From positions 1-64,000 of the forward strand of contig RWJK01001664.1 of assembly GCA_004335835.1 (NCBI GenBank): 64,000 nucleotides of DNA, written 5' to 3'. The notes under the pieces were generated by a model, which was given only the letters and a program-made list of their open reading frames with translations, did not search any database and was not told the origin of the DNA. Shown here one piece after another: positions 55,701 to 64,000 of the stretch. The stretch's first letter is position 1, and every line of letters starts with the position of its first letter. This DNA is from Scenedesmus sp. ARA3 (lineage: Eukaryota; Chlorophyta; Chlorophyceae; Sphaeropleales; Scenedesmaceae). The translations under genes were made by a program, and so were the position numbers.

Positions 55701-58700
55701 GCGTGCAATTGAGAGGGCCGGCGAGCGCGCGTTGGAACGTGCAGGGGAGCGCGCACTAGAACGCGGCGCAGAGCGCGCCATGGAAAGGGCAGGCGAGCGC
55801 GCGCTGGAGCGCGGCGCAGAGCGTGCACTGGAGCGCGCAGGGGAACGGGCACTGGAGCGCGGCGCAGAGCGTGCATTGGAGCGTGGTGCAGAGCGCGCAC
55901 TGGAGCGTGCAGGTGATCAATTGCTGTCCTGCTGCAGCGTGCATGACATTTTAAGTCTGAAGTTACGGCAAAACTGTACAGCACCTGGGCATAGCAGCAG
56001 CGGGTGGCTGTAGCCCAAAGCACACCAGCTGCATGCCATGGCTTGCGATGCCAGCAGTTGCTTGCTGCATCTTGCAGTTCAGTATTTACGGACGTCAATG
56101 TTGGTCCTTGCTGGCTTCGCATGTCCTGCTGCAGGCGAGCGTGCATTGGAGCGTGCCGGGGAGCGTGCAGTCGAGCGCGGCAGCGAGCGAGCCCTGGAAC
56201 GTGCCGGTGAGCATGCTTGCCTTTTGGTGAGCGCAGTGCTGCACTTTTGATGGGCGTTGGGGCATGTACATCAAAGCAGTAAACGTGCTGACTCAGGATG
56301 AGCCATGACCTGGTTTTGTGGTTTAGGAAAACACACATGCACATGCACCGGAAGCTGCATGCGTGCATTCTCTTGCATGCTGTACAGCACAGCGCTGTGG
56401 CCGCTTCTGCAATTATAGGCAGGCGCAAGTGCCCGCTGGCCACATCTATTGCTGTATGATTTGATTGAGATTGTGCTGCACAGCGTGACGCATCCTGCCT
56501 GCCTTGTGCGTTGTGCTGCAGGTGAACGCGCCTTGGAGCGTGCAGGCGAGCGTGCGCTGGAGCGTGCAGGCGAGCGCGCAGTCGAGCGTGCGGGCGAGCG
56601 CGCGCTAGAAAGGGCTGGCGAGCGCGCGCTGGAGCGTGCAGGCGAAGTGGCATTGGAGAGGGCTGGGGAGCGGGCAGTGGAGCGGGCTGGCGAGCGAGTG
56701 CTGGAGCGAGCAGGTGAGCTGTGTTATTTGTGTTGTGGTATATTTGTATTCAATGCCGGCCTTGCAGCTGGTCCTGCAGGCCTTGCTGATTATTGAAGGG
56801 TCAGGAGTGGGGGTAGTAGCGTGGACGCCACTGCCTTGCTGTAGTAAGCAAGAGCTTGATTAAATCGAGATTTGCGCGAGATTTAAGCGAGACCTTGAGA
56901 CTCATGTGGCACATCAGTTGGTTGCTTGCTATGCTTCACATGATGTTTCAATTGAGTTTTGATTATCTTTGGTGCATTGCAGGCGAGCGGGCTCTGGAGC
57001 GTGCCGGGGAGCGCGCTGCGGAGCGCGTAGGCGAGCGCGCTATCACTCCCCTGGCAAGGGCCGGTGAGCAGCAGCAGCAGCGGAAGCAGCCGTGCCAGAT
57101 CATCAGCTGTGCGACTTGCATGTTTTACACAGCAACTGGACTCACGTGCGTATTGCCAGCTGTTTATGGATGCCCTAATCATCTCACCCAATGCAGAGTT
57201 CTGCTTAGCTTGTCCCGGCGTACACATGGTTTGCACATGCTGCGCTAGCGGGAAATCAGGCAGGTTGAACATGTGAGGATGCGCTCATGTGTGTGCTGTG
57301 TTTGCCCTGCCAACTATGATGCATGTTGCTCTGGATTTGCTGTGTCTGGCTTTTGTTTGCAGGTGAACGCGCGCTGGAGCGTGCTGGGGAGCGCGCAGGT
57401 GCGCCAGCTGCATGCTGTGCTGTCAATGGCCATGGGATCATGTTGTTTACTGTGGCGCTTTCCCTGCTGCAGCTTTGGGTGCTTGTGTATCAACTCTGCC
57501 TGTAGCCCGAGCTTTTCCAGCCACGCGATTGCCAGAGCTCTGCTCAACAACACCGACGCACTGTGCTTGTCTTTGTTCGGCCGCACGTTCTACTTCTGTT
57601 TTCACAGCAGCGCAGCTGTCACTGTTTCATCGAAACCTGTGCTCTGAAACGCACTGTTTTGACTGCACTGCAGCCGAGCGCGGCATCGCCAAGGCTGGCG
57701 TGAGGGCTGGCGAGCATGCAGCTGAGAGAGCAGCGGAGCGCGTGGCTGCACATGCGGGAGAGGCGGTTGCAGCGCATGTGGGTGATGTGGCAGTGTCTGC
57801 TGGGGTGCACGCAGGTGGGTTGCGGTCAAGCAAAGGACGTGGCTCAGCAGTGTGAACAGCGCATCGGATGTTGGTTGTTTTGTTTCAAGTGCAAGCAGGA
57901 GGAGTTGTTGTTGCTGCAAGTCTGCACAAACTTGTGTAACATGTGTTGTTGGGCAAGCCACGGCAGCGAAGTCAGCTGCTTGTGTTTGCAGTGCTCCGCT
58001 TATGCAGCTTGTACTGTAAGGGTTGATGCATCAACGGTGACGCATTCTGCACTGCACCGTCGTTGCGCAGGCGCTGCTGCTGGTCATAACAGCACCCTGC
58101 GCAGGGGCATGGGTAATCTTGTGGAATAGATGTAAGTGTAGTGTAAAGCTTGTTACGAGTGCCCCGCCTGCCTTGTTGCTGTTTGGTGTGCAGGTGCTGC
58201 TGCTGCCGGCCATGGCAGCAGCAGGGGCATGGGTACTCTTGAATAGATGTAAGTATAGTGTAAAGCTTGTTATGACGAATGCCCCACCTGCTTTGTTGCT
58301 GTTTGGTGTGCAGGTGCTGCTGCTGCCGGCCATGGCAGCAGCAGGGGCATCGGCGCCTTCCTGGATAAGCTGGTGGACAGGGCGCTGGGCAGCAGCGTGC
58401 TGCGCCGCTTCATGTCGCCGGCGGTGAGCGATGTGATGATGTATTGTGTGATATGTCACATAATGGGATGTTCAGGGAGGCGCGTCACGTGTGTACACTG
58501 CTGCTGCTGCTGCAGGCGATGAGCTGCGTTGGGCGTGGCGCGCTGGTGGGCCTGCCTGCCACGTTTTGCTGTTGTGTGTGTTATGATCAAGTTGCCTGCT
58601 CGCTCACTTCAACTCCTGCTGCTGCTCCTTCTGCTGTTGCTGCTGCTGCTGCTGCTGCTGCAGGTGATGAGCCGTGTGGGGCGTGGCGCGCTGGTGGGCC

Positions 58701-59041
58701 TGCCTGCCATTGGTGCGCTGTTTGTGGCGCACCTGGCACACCAGGACTGGGACAGGCTGACAGAGGAGCGCGCAGCAGGTAGATGGCTGCTGCAGGCCGT
58801 GTATACATGGGTTGGGAGGATGCTGCTGCATGCCGTCTGACAGATTGCATTGGGAAGCATGCAAGCATATATCCCATGTGCACGCGTCGTTTTGTGAAAA
58901 ACACGCTTTGTATGAGAGGGGAAGTTGCATGTGGGTTCTTTCACTCTGTGAGAGTGGTGACGGGCATCTGTGTTTGAACAGCACTTCAAAAGCCAATGCC
59001 ACCATGCTTGATGCTAAGCCTCGTGCTAAACGGCGTGCACA

Positions 59042-59075
<34 letters not shown>

Positions 59076-59340
59076 AGGCAACCGGGTGTCTGCTGGCGCC
59101 TTTGCTGTTGCGCTGCTGGGTGACCTGCTGGACGTGGCTGCACATGTTGTGGTGGTGGTGGGGCTGCTGCACACACACTTCCAGGTGCGGCTCTGATGGT
59201 CTCATTTCGTGGATTGAGCTACCCTTGACGGTGATTATGTCATTATCAGCCTGCAGTATTTGCTGGTTACGACAAGATCAGCCTGCAGTATGGGTGGCAG
59301 TACCTGCTGCACATGGTTGAAAAGGGCGGCCTGCTCAACG

Positions 59341-59379
<39 letters not shown>

Positions 59380-60218
59380 AGGTGGGTCCCCCGGTTGACC
59401 ACCACCTGCTGCACATGCTGGAGCACGCCAACTATCACGGCTGCTGCTGCTGCTGCTGTTGCTGTTGCAGGTGGGCATCCCAGTTGACCACCACCTGCTG
59501 CTGCTGCTGGAGCACGCTACCTGTTTGCTGCTGCTGCCGCTGCTGCTGCCGCCGCTGCTGCTGCTGCTGCTGCTGCTGCTGCAGATGGGCATCCCATTAG
59601 ACCACCACCTGCTGCACATGCTTGAGCACGCTAAACTATTTGCTGCTGTTGCTGCTGCTGCTGCTGCAGGTTGGCATCCCAGTCGACCACCACCTGCTGC
59701 ACATGGTCGAAAAAGGCGGCCTCATCGTTGCAGCAGTAGGCACAGTGGCAGCCACGCTCGGGGAGATCCTGGCGGTGCGTGCGCTGATGCGCAAGGAGCA
59801 GCACAGCACGCGGCTCAAGGTGGAGGCTGCTGCAGCAGCAGCAGTGGAGGCACTGGAGAGGGCGGAGCGGAGTGGGGCAGCAGCAGCAACAGAAGTGCGG
59901 GAGGATGCAGTAGCGGCTGGTGTGCAACTAGTCGTCACTGAGGCGGATGTAGCAGCTGCAGATGGGTTACAGCCGCTTGCACAGGAGCACGTTGCGGTTA
60001 GTGCAGGGCTACACAACACTACTGCAGCCAATGCTGGTGAGGCGGATGCAGCAGCTGCTGCTGCTGCTGCTGCAGCCCAAGAGGAGGCTGGCAGCTGCGG
60101 GTGGCGGTGGGATGATGGAGGGGAGGGGCGGCAGCAGCTGGAGGGTGAAGGAAGCATTGCAGCAGAGCAGATGGAGGAGTGGGTCAGCAACGCTGCCAGC
60201 AGTACCAAGCAGCAGTGA
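52783..60218 (+). CDS. [14 protein letters not shown] membrane protein, probably mitochondrial
   Basis: Eighteen exons join in phase to 954 residues: 52783-53538, 53816-53851, 54216-54251, 54488-54527, 54735-54782, 55005-55100, 55369-55440, 55625-55912, 56135-56206, 56522-56713, 56983-57063, 57363-57398, 57674-57814, 58314-58423, 58664-58778, 59078-59184, 59250-59339, 59670-60218. The N-terminus is basic and Ser-rich with [11 protein letters not shown], like a mitochondrial presequence and cleavage site, then a His/Gly-rich stretch ([10 protein letters not shown]). Residues 253-630 are a long amphipathic helix of GERALERA octads. The C-terminal third has three likely membrane segments (about 676-693, 710-740, 789-812), the second with the run VVVVV, and an Ala-rich charged tail. 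I recognise no family. Apolipoprotein- or LEA-like repeats and membrane-shaping proteins look similar in composition only. The location is inferred. Confidence 0.78.
53105..53172 (+). repeat. 14-nt coding minisatellite
   Basis: AGTGGCCAGCCAGC is repeated in tandem three to four times inside exon 1 of the GERALERA gene. As 14 is not a multiple of three, successive copies are read in different frames ([18 protein letters not shown]). Confidence 0.85.
54735..57063 (+). repeat. 24-nt octapeptide repeat spread over seven exons
   Basis: The unit GGCGAGCGCGCGCTGGAGCG plus CGCA encodes GERALERA. Exon lengths are 48, 96, 72, 288, 72, 192 and 81 nt; the first six are exactly 2, 4, 3, 12, 3 and 8 units. 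Every one starts and ends in phase 1, with the junction falling inside the Gly codon. The 288-nt exon contains a derived unit (GAERALER) in which Gly is preceded by a new register. Confidence 0.92.
58065..58250 (+). repeat. Two echoes of GERALERA gene exon 14 start
   Basis: The exon 14 start (CAG acceptor, then codons [11 protein letters not shown]) recurs at 58190-58245 with a near-identical upstream intron, and less exactly at 58067-58115. Both lie upstream of the true acceptor. Confidence 0.92.
58512..58565 (+). repeat. Echo of GERALERA gene exon 15 start
   Basis: The CTGCAG acceptor and codons [14 protein letters not shown] copy the start of exon 15, about 150 bases upstream. Confidence 0.92.
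59376..59640 (+). repeat. Three echoes of GERALERA gene exon 18 start
   Basis: The exon 18 start ([12 protein letters not shown] after a (CTG)n CAG acceptor) is repeated near 59380, 59470 and 59584, each preceded by its own CTG tract. All are upstream of the exon used at 59670. Confidence 0.93.
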
Positions 60219-61025
60219 GCTGCTGCATATTTTGCGGCAGACACCTGCTGGTAGCTAGTGTGAGGCCCGTAACGTGATCGAAATGCTCCTGTGATGTGTG
60301 CACAGCTGGTTGCAGCCTTTGGGTAGTTGCATTTGCAAGCGCAGCTGCGGTTGCGGCAGCAGGCTATAATGCCTGCTCCGCTTGCCATGTCTAGAGGGGA
60401 GGCAGCAAGCACCAGCATATCCCCAGTGATCCCTGTGCATCCATGTATGTGTAAGAACATTGATGTTGCTCACAGAGGGTCAACTGCGACCTGGCTCCTG
60501 ACTTGGGTTCCTACCTCCCGGAGTCGTGACTACTGGCAGTGATTATATGACAGATGTAACATGTGTCATGTCAGGCAGCCCACAGCCGACAAAGCAGTAA
60601 TTCTTAGTACAGAGATGTGTATGGTGCAACACCTGAATCCTGCTATTCAATAAAAGGAGTCCTTTTGTGCATTACTTCATGATTCACCCGGGTTGGAGGT
60701 TCGAACCTCAAAGCAAGGCGCACGACAGCACTCCTGGCCATACTGCCAGTTACATCGCAAGCTGCCTGCTTGATTGATCCCGCCACCATGTGACCCACAT
60801 CCAATGTTGTTACAACCCCTTGCATTCACAAGCTGTTGGGCGCTGCAGCAAATGAAAGCAGGGTCTTCTATTGCCAATAGCGGCTCAGCGCCCAGGTTCA
60901 TTCAAGTATATGCACGCCTGCTTACACTTCACGCACTGCTGCAAGCACTCAAAGCTGCGCCCTCCAGTTCAACTGGATCACAGCACCCACAACCATCGCT
61001 TAAGCAGTGAAGAGTGTGCACCACG
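60219..61025. other. Convergent intergenic region
   Basis: The GERALERA gene (+) and the last gene (-) end towards each other here. A perfect 14-base palindrome, GAGGTTCGAACCTC, lies near 60697-60710. No gene is seen. Confidence 0.55.
60555..60559 (+). terminator. Possible TGTAA poly(A) signal for the GERALERA gene
   Basis: TGTAA lies about 340 bases after the stop codon. It matches the green-algal poly(A) signal, but the distance is rather long. Confidence 0.35.
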
Positions 61026-63285
61026 TCACATGCCACCTGCTGTGCCTGCTTTCCCCTGGCTGCCAACCAGCTGCGCAGCAGCTGCATCATCCCGCGCATC
61101 TGCGGCAGCCGTTATCTGGCGTGCCGCACGCAGGCTGTGCTTAAGCTGGCTGGCAAGCCACGCTTTGACTGTACGCCCGCCTGGCAGCCGTTTGTTACGG
61201 TAAACCTGCGCAGCAGCTGCTGCTGACGGGCCGTGCAGCAGCGACAGCAGCGCCTGCGATTGCGCAGCGGTCAACTCCCTGCCACCCAGCAGCCGCAGCA
61301 ACGGGGCGGCAAGCTCCGTTTTGATAGGTCCCTGGCTCATGTATTGCACTGCCTGCTGTGCTAGCTCCACCACAGTTGCTGTTGGCAGACGTGCAGCTGC
61401 TGGCAGCTTGCAGAACTGGCTGATGAGCTTCAGCCAGTCATAATTGTACATCGGCTGGTATGCATTCCTGTGCCGCAGCTGCATCACCAGCCGCAGCAGT
61501 GCCTCCGCTGCTGCTGCTGGCAGCTGCGCTGTTGCTGGCTGTCTGAACAGCGTTGAGACGTTGAGGAATGTCATGAAGCGTTCGCCGGGGGCATGTCTTT
61601 GGTGATCAGAGCCAACAACGTTGAGGGCGACAGCAATCAGGTCCGCTGCGCGGGCTGGTGTCAGGCCTTTCAGCAGCTGCAGCAGCAGGTGAGGCAGCAG
61701 CAGCGGCAGCAGCAGCAGCAGCAGCAGCGCTGAAGCAGGCGCAATGGCACACTTGTGCATTGGCACACTTGCGCATTGCACGTGTTGAATGTATGTCACA
61801 GGCACAAGTTCTGACACATCATGCAAGGTGAAAGGGGCAGTTCTTGTAGTACAGCGTGAAAGTTTCCTGCAAACTCACATGCTCGTTTCCTGGTCCTTCC
61901 AAGCGATCGCAGCAGCACACGCGCCGCAGCTCTGCAGGCAGGTCAGCAGCCCACCCCTCCAGCGGCACTCTAGCATCGCTGAGAGCTTGCACCCACACAT
62001 CAAGCCCCTCAAAGCCTTCAAAAGCTCGAACCAACAGCTGCTGGCCTGTGATCTGCACATGCAGCCCTGCCCACACAAGAGCGTATGCAGCAGCCAGCGG
62101 CACGCCAGGAATCGCCAGCAGCTGCTGGCTGCAATGGTTGACCATAGCTACTGTCACTGATGGCTGGCGCAGCAGCCACTGCAGTGCCTGTATGCTGTTA
62201 CGTTTGTCTGCTGCTGCCGGCGCCGCTGCTGCTGGCGCTGCTGCTGGCGCTGCTGCTGCCTGCGCTGCTGCAGCCACGCTGCGCACCAGCAGAGCACTGC
62301 TCAGCCGTGAGCTGCACAGCTGCTGCAGGGCCAGGCTGCTGGCCCGCAGGCGCACAACATCCTCTGCAGTCAGATGGTGCTGTATGCAAATGTCCAGCAC
62401 TGCCGCTGCACGTACTTGCTGCTGCTCCTCAACTGCTACACCTGGCTGCTCCTCAACCGCTGCACCAGCTGCTCCCCAAGCACTGCACCTGGCTGCTCTT
62501 CAACCACTGCACCTGGCTGCTGCTCCCCAAGCCTTGCACGTACTTGCTGCTGCTCCTCAACCGCTGCACCTGGCTGCTGCTCCCCAACCGCTGCACCTGG
62601 CTGCTCCTCAACCCCTGCACCTGGCTGCTCCTCAACCCCTGCACCTGGCTGCTCCCTGTTGCTGTTGCTGAGCCGCAGCACCTGCAGGATGTGCTGACAC
62701 CAGGCTGCGAGTCGCAGCATCCATCTGCGCACTGCAGCATTGTTCATGTGACGACCTGTAGTACAACACAAGGTGCTCCTCAGGGTTTTGTGTTGTGACT
62801 ATTGTGCGGCTTAACATCTGCGCCAGCACTGGCTGTATCATCCAGCATTAGTAGCACTGTAAGCAGCAGCAGGCTATGACTCATCAGCATGCATCATGCA
62901 CCGTGCATGGGCAAAGCAGCAGCAGCAGTAGCAGCAGCACAACCACGTCCTGCCGTGTTGTGCAGGCGCTCAGACTGCAGCCAGGTGACACTGTATGCTG
63001 ATCTCGATTGCTGTTGCTATCCATGCTTGCTGCTGCTCACCTTCCGCATATTGCTGCTCCTTGGTGCTCTTGCTGCTCAGCACCTGCAGGATGCACTGCC
63101 ACCAGGCTGCTAGCTGCAGCATCCAACCGCCTGTTCACAACAGTGCCAGGCGTGAACAGGTGGTTATGTTCAACAGCTGCGCAGCTGCTGGGGAAAGCCA
63201 AAGGGGCGCAGTGCTTGCCATGTGAGCCATAGACTCTGACAGCAGCACTAGTTTCACCTGCAAGACGTTGTGCAGCCCGTTTCAT
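61026..63285 (-). CDS. Unrecognised helical protein with F-box-like segment
   Basis: Three minus-strand exons (63285-63084, 62405-61879, 61676-61026) join in phase to 459 residues. Around residues 75-100 the segment LDICIQHHLTAEDVVRLRAS resembles the first helices of an F-box. The rest is Ala/Leu-rich and looks helical, for example LQWLLRQPSVTVAMVNHCSQ, MYNYDWLKLISQFCKLPAAA and ELAQQAVQYMSQGPIKTELA, perhaps a solenoid. No catalytic motif is seen and I do not recognise the family. A second first exon is possible: 62841-62682 also starts with ATG and ends in the right phase, but it looks like a downstream echo of 63285-63084 (VHPAG against AHPAG at the donor). Confidence 0.6.
62419..62665 (-). 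repeat. 24-27-nt minisatellite (GTTGAGGAGCAGCCAGGTGC)
   Basis: About nine units of GTTGAGGAGCAGCCAGGTGC plus a few bases lie in tandem upstream of the second exon of the unrecognised gene. In one frame they read EEQPGAGV repeats. The unit GTTGAGGAGCAGCAGCAAGT ACGTGCA just before the acceptor also occurs once inside the array, so the array appears to have grown from the acceptor region. Confidence 0.85.
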
Positions 63286-64000
63286 GCTGTGTTTGAATAT
63301 GCTGCCCTTGCTGTTAAGCACGCAGTCTTAACGCATTATATGTTCAACAAGGCCAAATACACCAAGCCGAGAGTTTTGATCCGAGTGTTGCTGATAGCTT
63401 TTAGCAGGTGCCTCGGTAACCTCGCCGGAAACATTTGAAGCAACTTGCATAGAACCATGTGCAACAATCAAGGCAAGGGTTCGATTCAGTCGGCAACCCT
63501 CGTAAGATGACGAGTCACACACACCGTTCCCGCGCGATCCAAGGTTGCTCAAAAATCAAGGGTTACACGAAGCCTGCGATACAAAGTGCATTCGACTTGC
63601 AGGCTGGGAAACCATCAGAGCCGTTTGGAGCAAGAACTCAGGCACTGCATGGCAATTTGCATGGCATACCAAGCCGAGCCTATGCACGCACAACTGCTGC
63701 AGAGCAGTTGGTACTGTGCCAATACACTCGCAGCAGCATGCTGTAACACTTGGCAGAACAACGCCTGGAGCGTGATAGACTTACAGCAGCTGCAGACAGC
63801 CCTGCAGCACAAGCCACATGGCAGCAGACCTGCTGCTGCAGCTGCCTGCACACGCACCATGACGCCCACATGTGCGACAATAGCAGGTGGTGCCAGCCAC
63901 TACCTACTGTAGATGTGCCCTGTAAACCTTCTTTGCGCCTACAGGTATGTCTGTCGGAAGAACCTGTGCTTCTGGACTGCTGTGCCTGCATGCTCAGCCC
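63286..64000. other. Window end, no gene assigned
   Basis: This is upstream of the last minus-strand gene and should include its promoter. Short frames here (for example 63459-63746, +) have no recognisable features. Confidence 0.45.

Noticed and set aside
54735..57063. CRISPR- or TALE-like interpretation of the 24-nt repeat
   Set aside because: The units are contiguous, coding, interrupted by GT-AG introns and lack unique spacers. The octapeptide has no variable di-residue as in TALE repeats.
60690..60720. tRNA-like GGTTCGAACC box
   Set aside because: It is a perfect palindrome (GAGGTTCGAACCTC), but no matching T-stem, anticodon arm or acceptor stem could be built on either strand.
63478..63515. 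GGGTTCGATTC, tRNA T-loop-like
   Set aside because: Flanking bases do not pair into a cloverleaf and no A box is found at the right distance.

Overview
This window is nuclear DNA from a photosynthetic eukaryote. A chlorophyte green alga, probably a chlorophycean of the Scenedesmus/Tetradesmus or Chlamydomonas kind, fits best. The evidence is gene content (an STT7/STN7 state-transition kinase, an ELIP-type chlorophyll-binding protein, a CLPF-like plastid protease adaptor), many short exons with GT-AG introns, extreme CAG/CTG triplet richness, and TGTAA motifs (the green-algal poly(A) signal) after some genes. The species is inferred, not read. There are no operons, CRISPR arrays, rRNA genes or recognisable transposons.

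Layout. 1-2440: repeat-rich, no gene. 2870-7340 (-): coiled-coil/RRM protein. 8042-11058 (-): type II membrane GT23-like fucosyltransferase. 11548-18151 (+): STT7-type thylakoid kinase, 14 exons. 18152-21678: gene-poor. 21679-25942 (-): G3BP-like protein (NTF2, RRM, RGG). 27065-31471 (-): CLPF-like UVR/YccV protein, first exon not found. 32901-36304 (+): ELIP-like three-helix protein. 38350-40341 (-): leucine-rich-repeat protein. 41034-48156 (-): HEATR6-like HEAT-repeat protein, divergent from 48567-51800 (+), a DNAJC9-like J-protein. 52783-60218 (+): an unrecognised, probably mitochondrial membrane protein built on a (GERALERA)n repeat spread over many exons. 61026-63285 (-): unrecognised protein with an F-box-like segment. 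Exon models were built by hand, joining exons only where splice sites and reading phase agree. The ten complete models close exactly in frame; the CLPF-like model is 5'-incomplete.

The main discovery is a rule seen in most genes. Introns contain partial tandem copies ('echoes') of their own exon junctions. Copies of an exon's 3' end plus its donor lie downstream of that exon. Copies of an exon's 5' start plus its acceptor lie upstream of it. The introns therefore seem to have grown by repeated tandem duplication across splice junctions. Terminal exons of the RRM and LRR genes are echoed into their 3' flanks, stop codon included. In the GERALERA gene the same kind of process seems to have built protein: most repeat exons are phase 1-1 and whole multiples of 24 nt.

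The genes do not form one pathway. Three (STT7, ELIP, CLPF) are plastid functions tied to light acclimation and proteostasis; the others are RNA binding, glycosylation, chaperone and scaffold functions.
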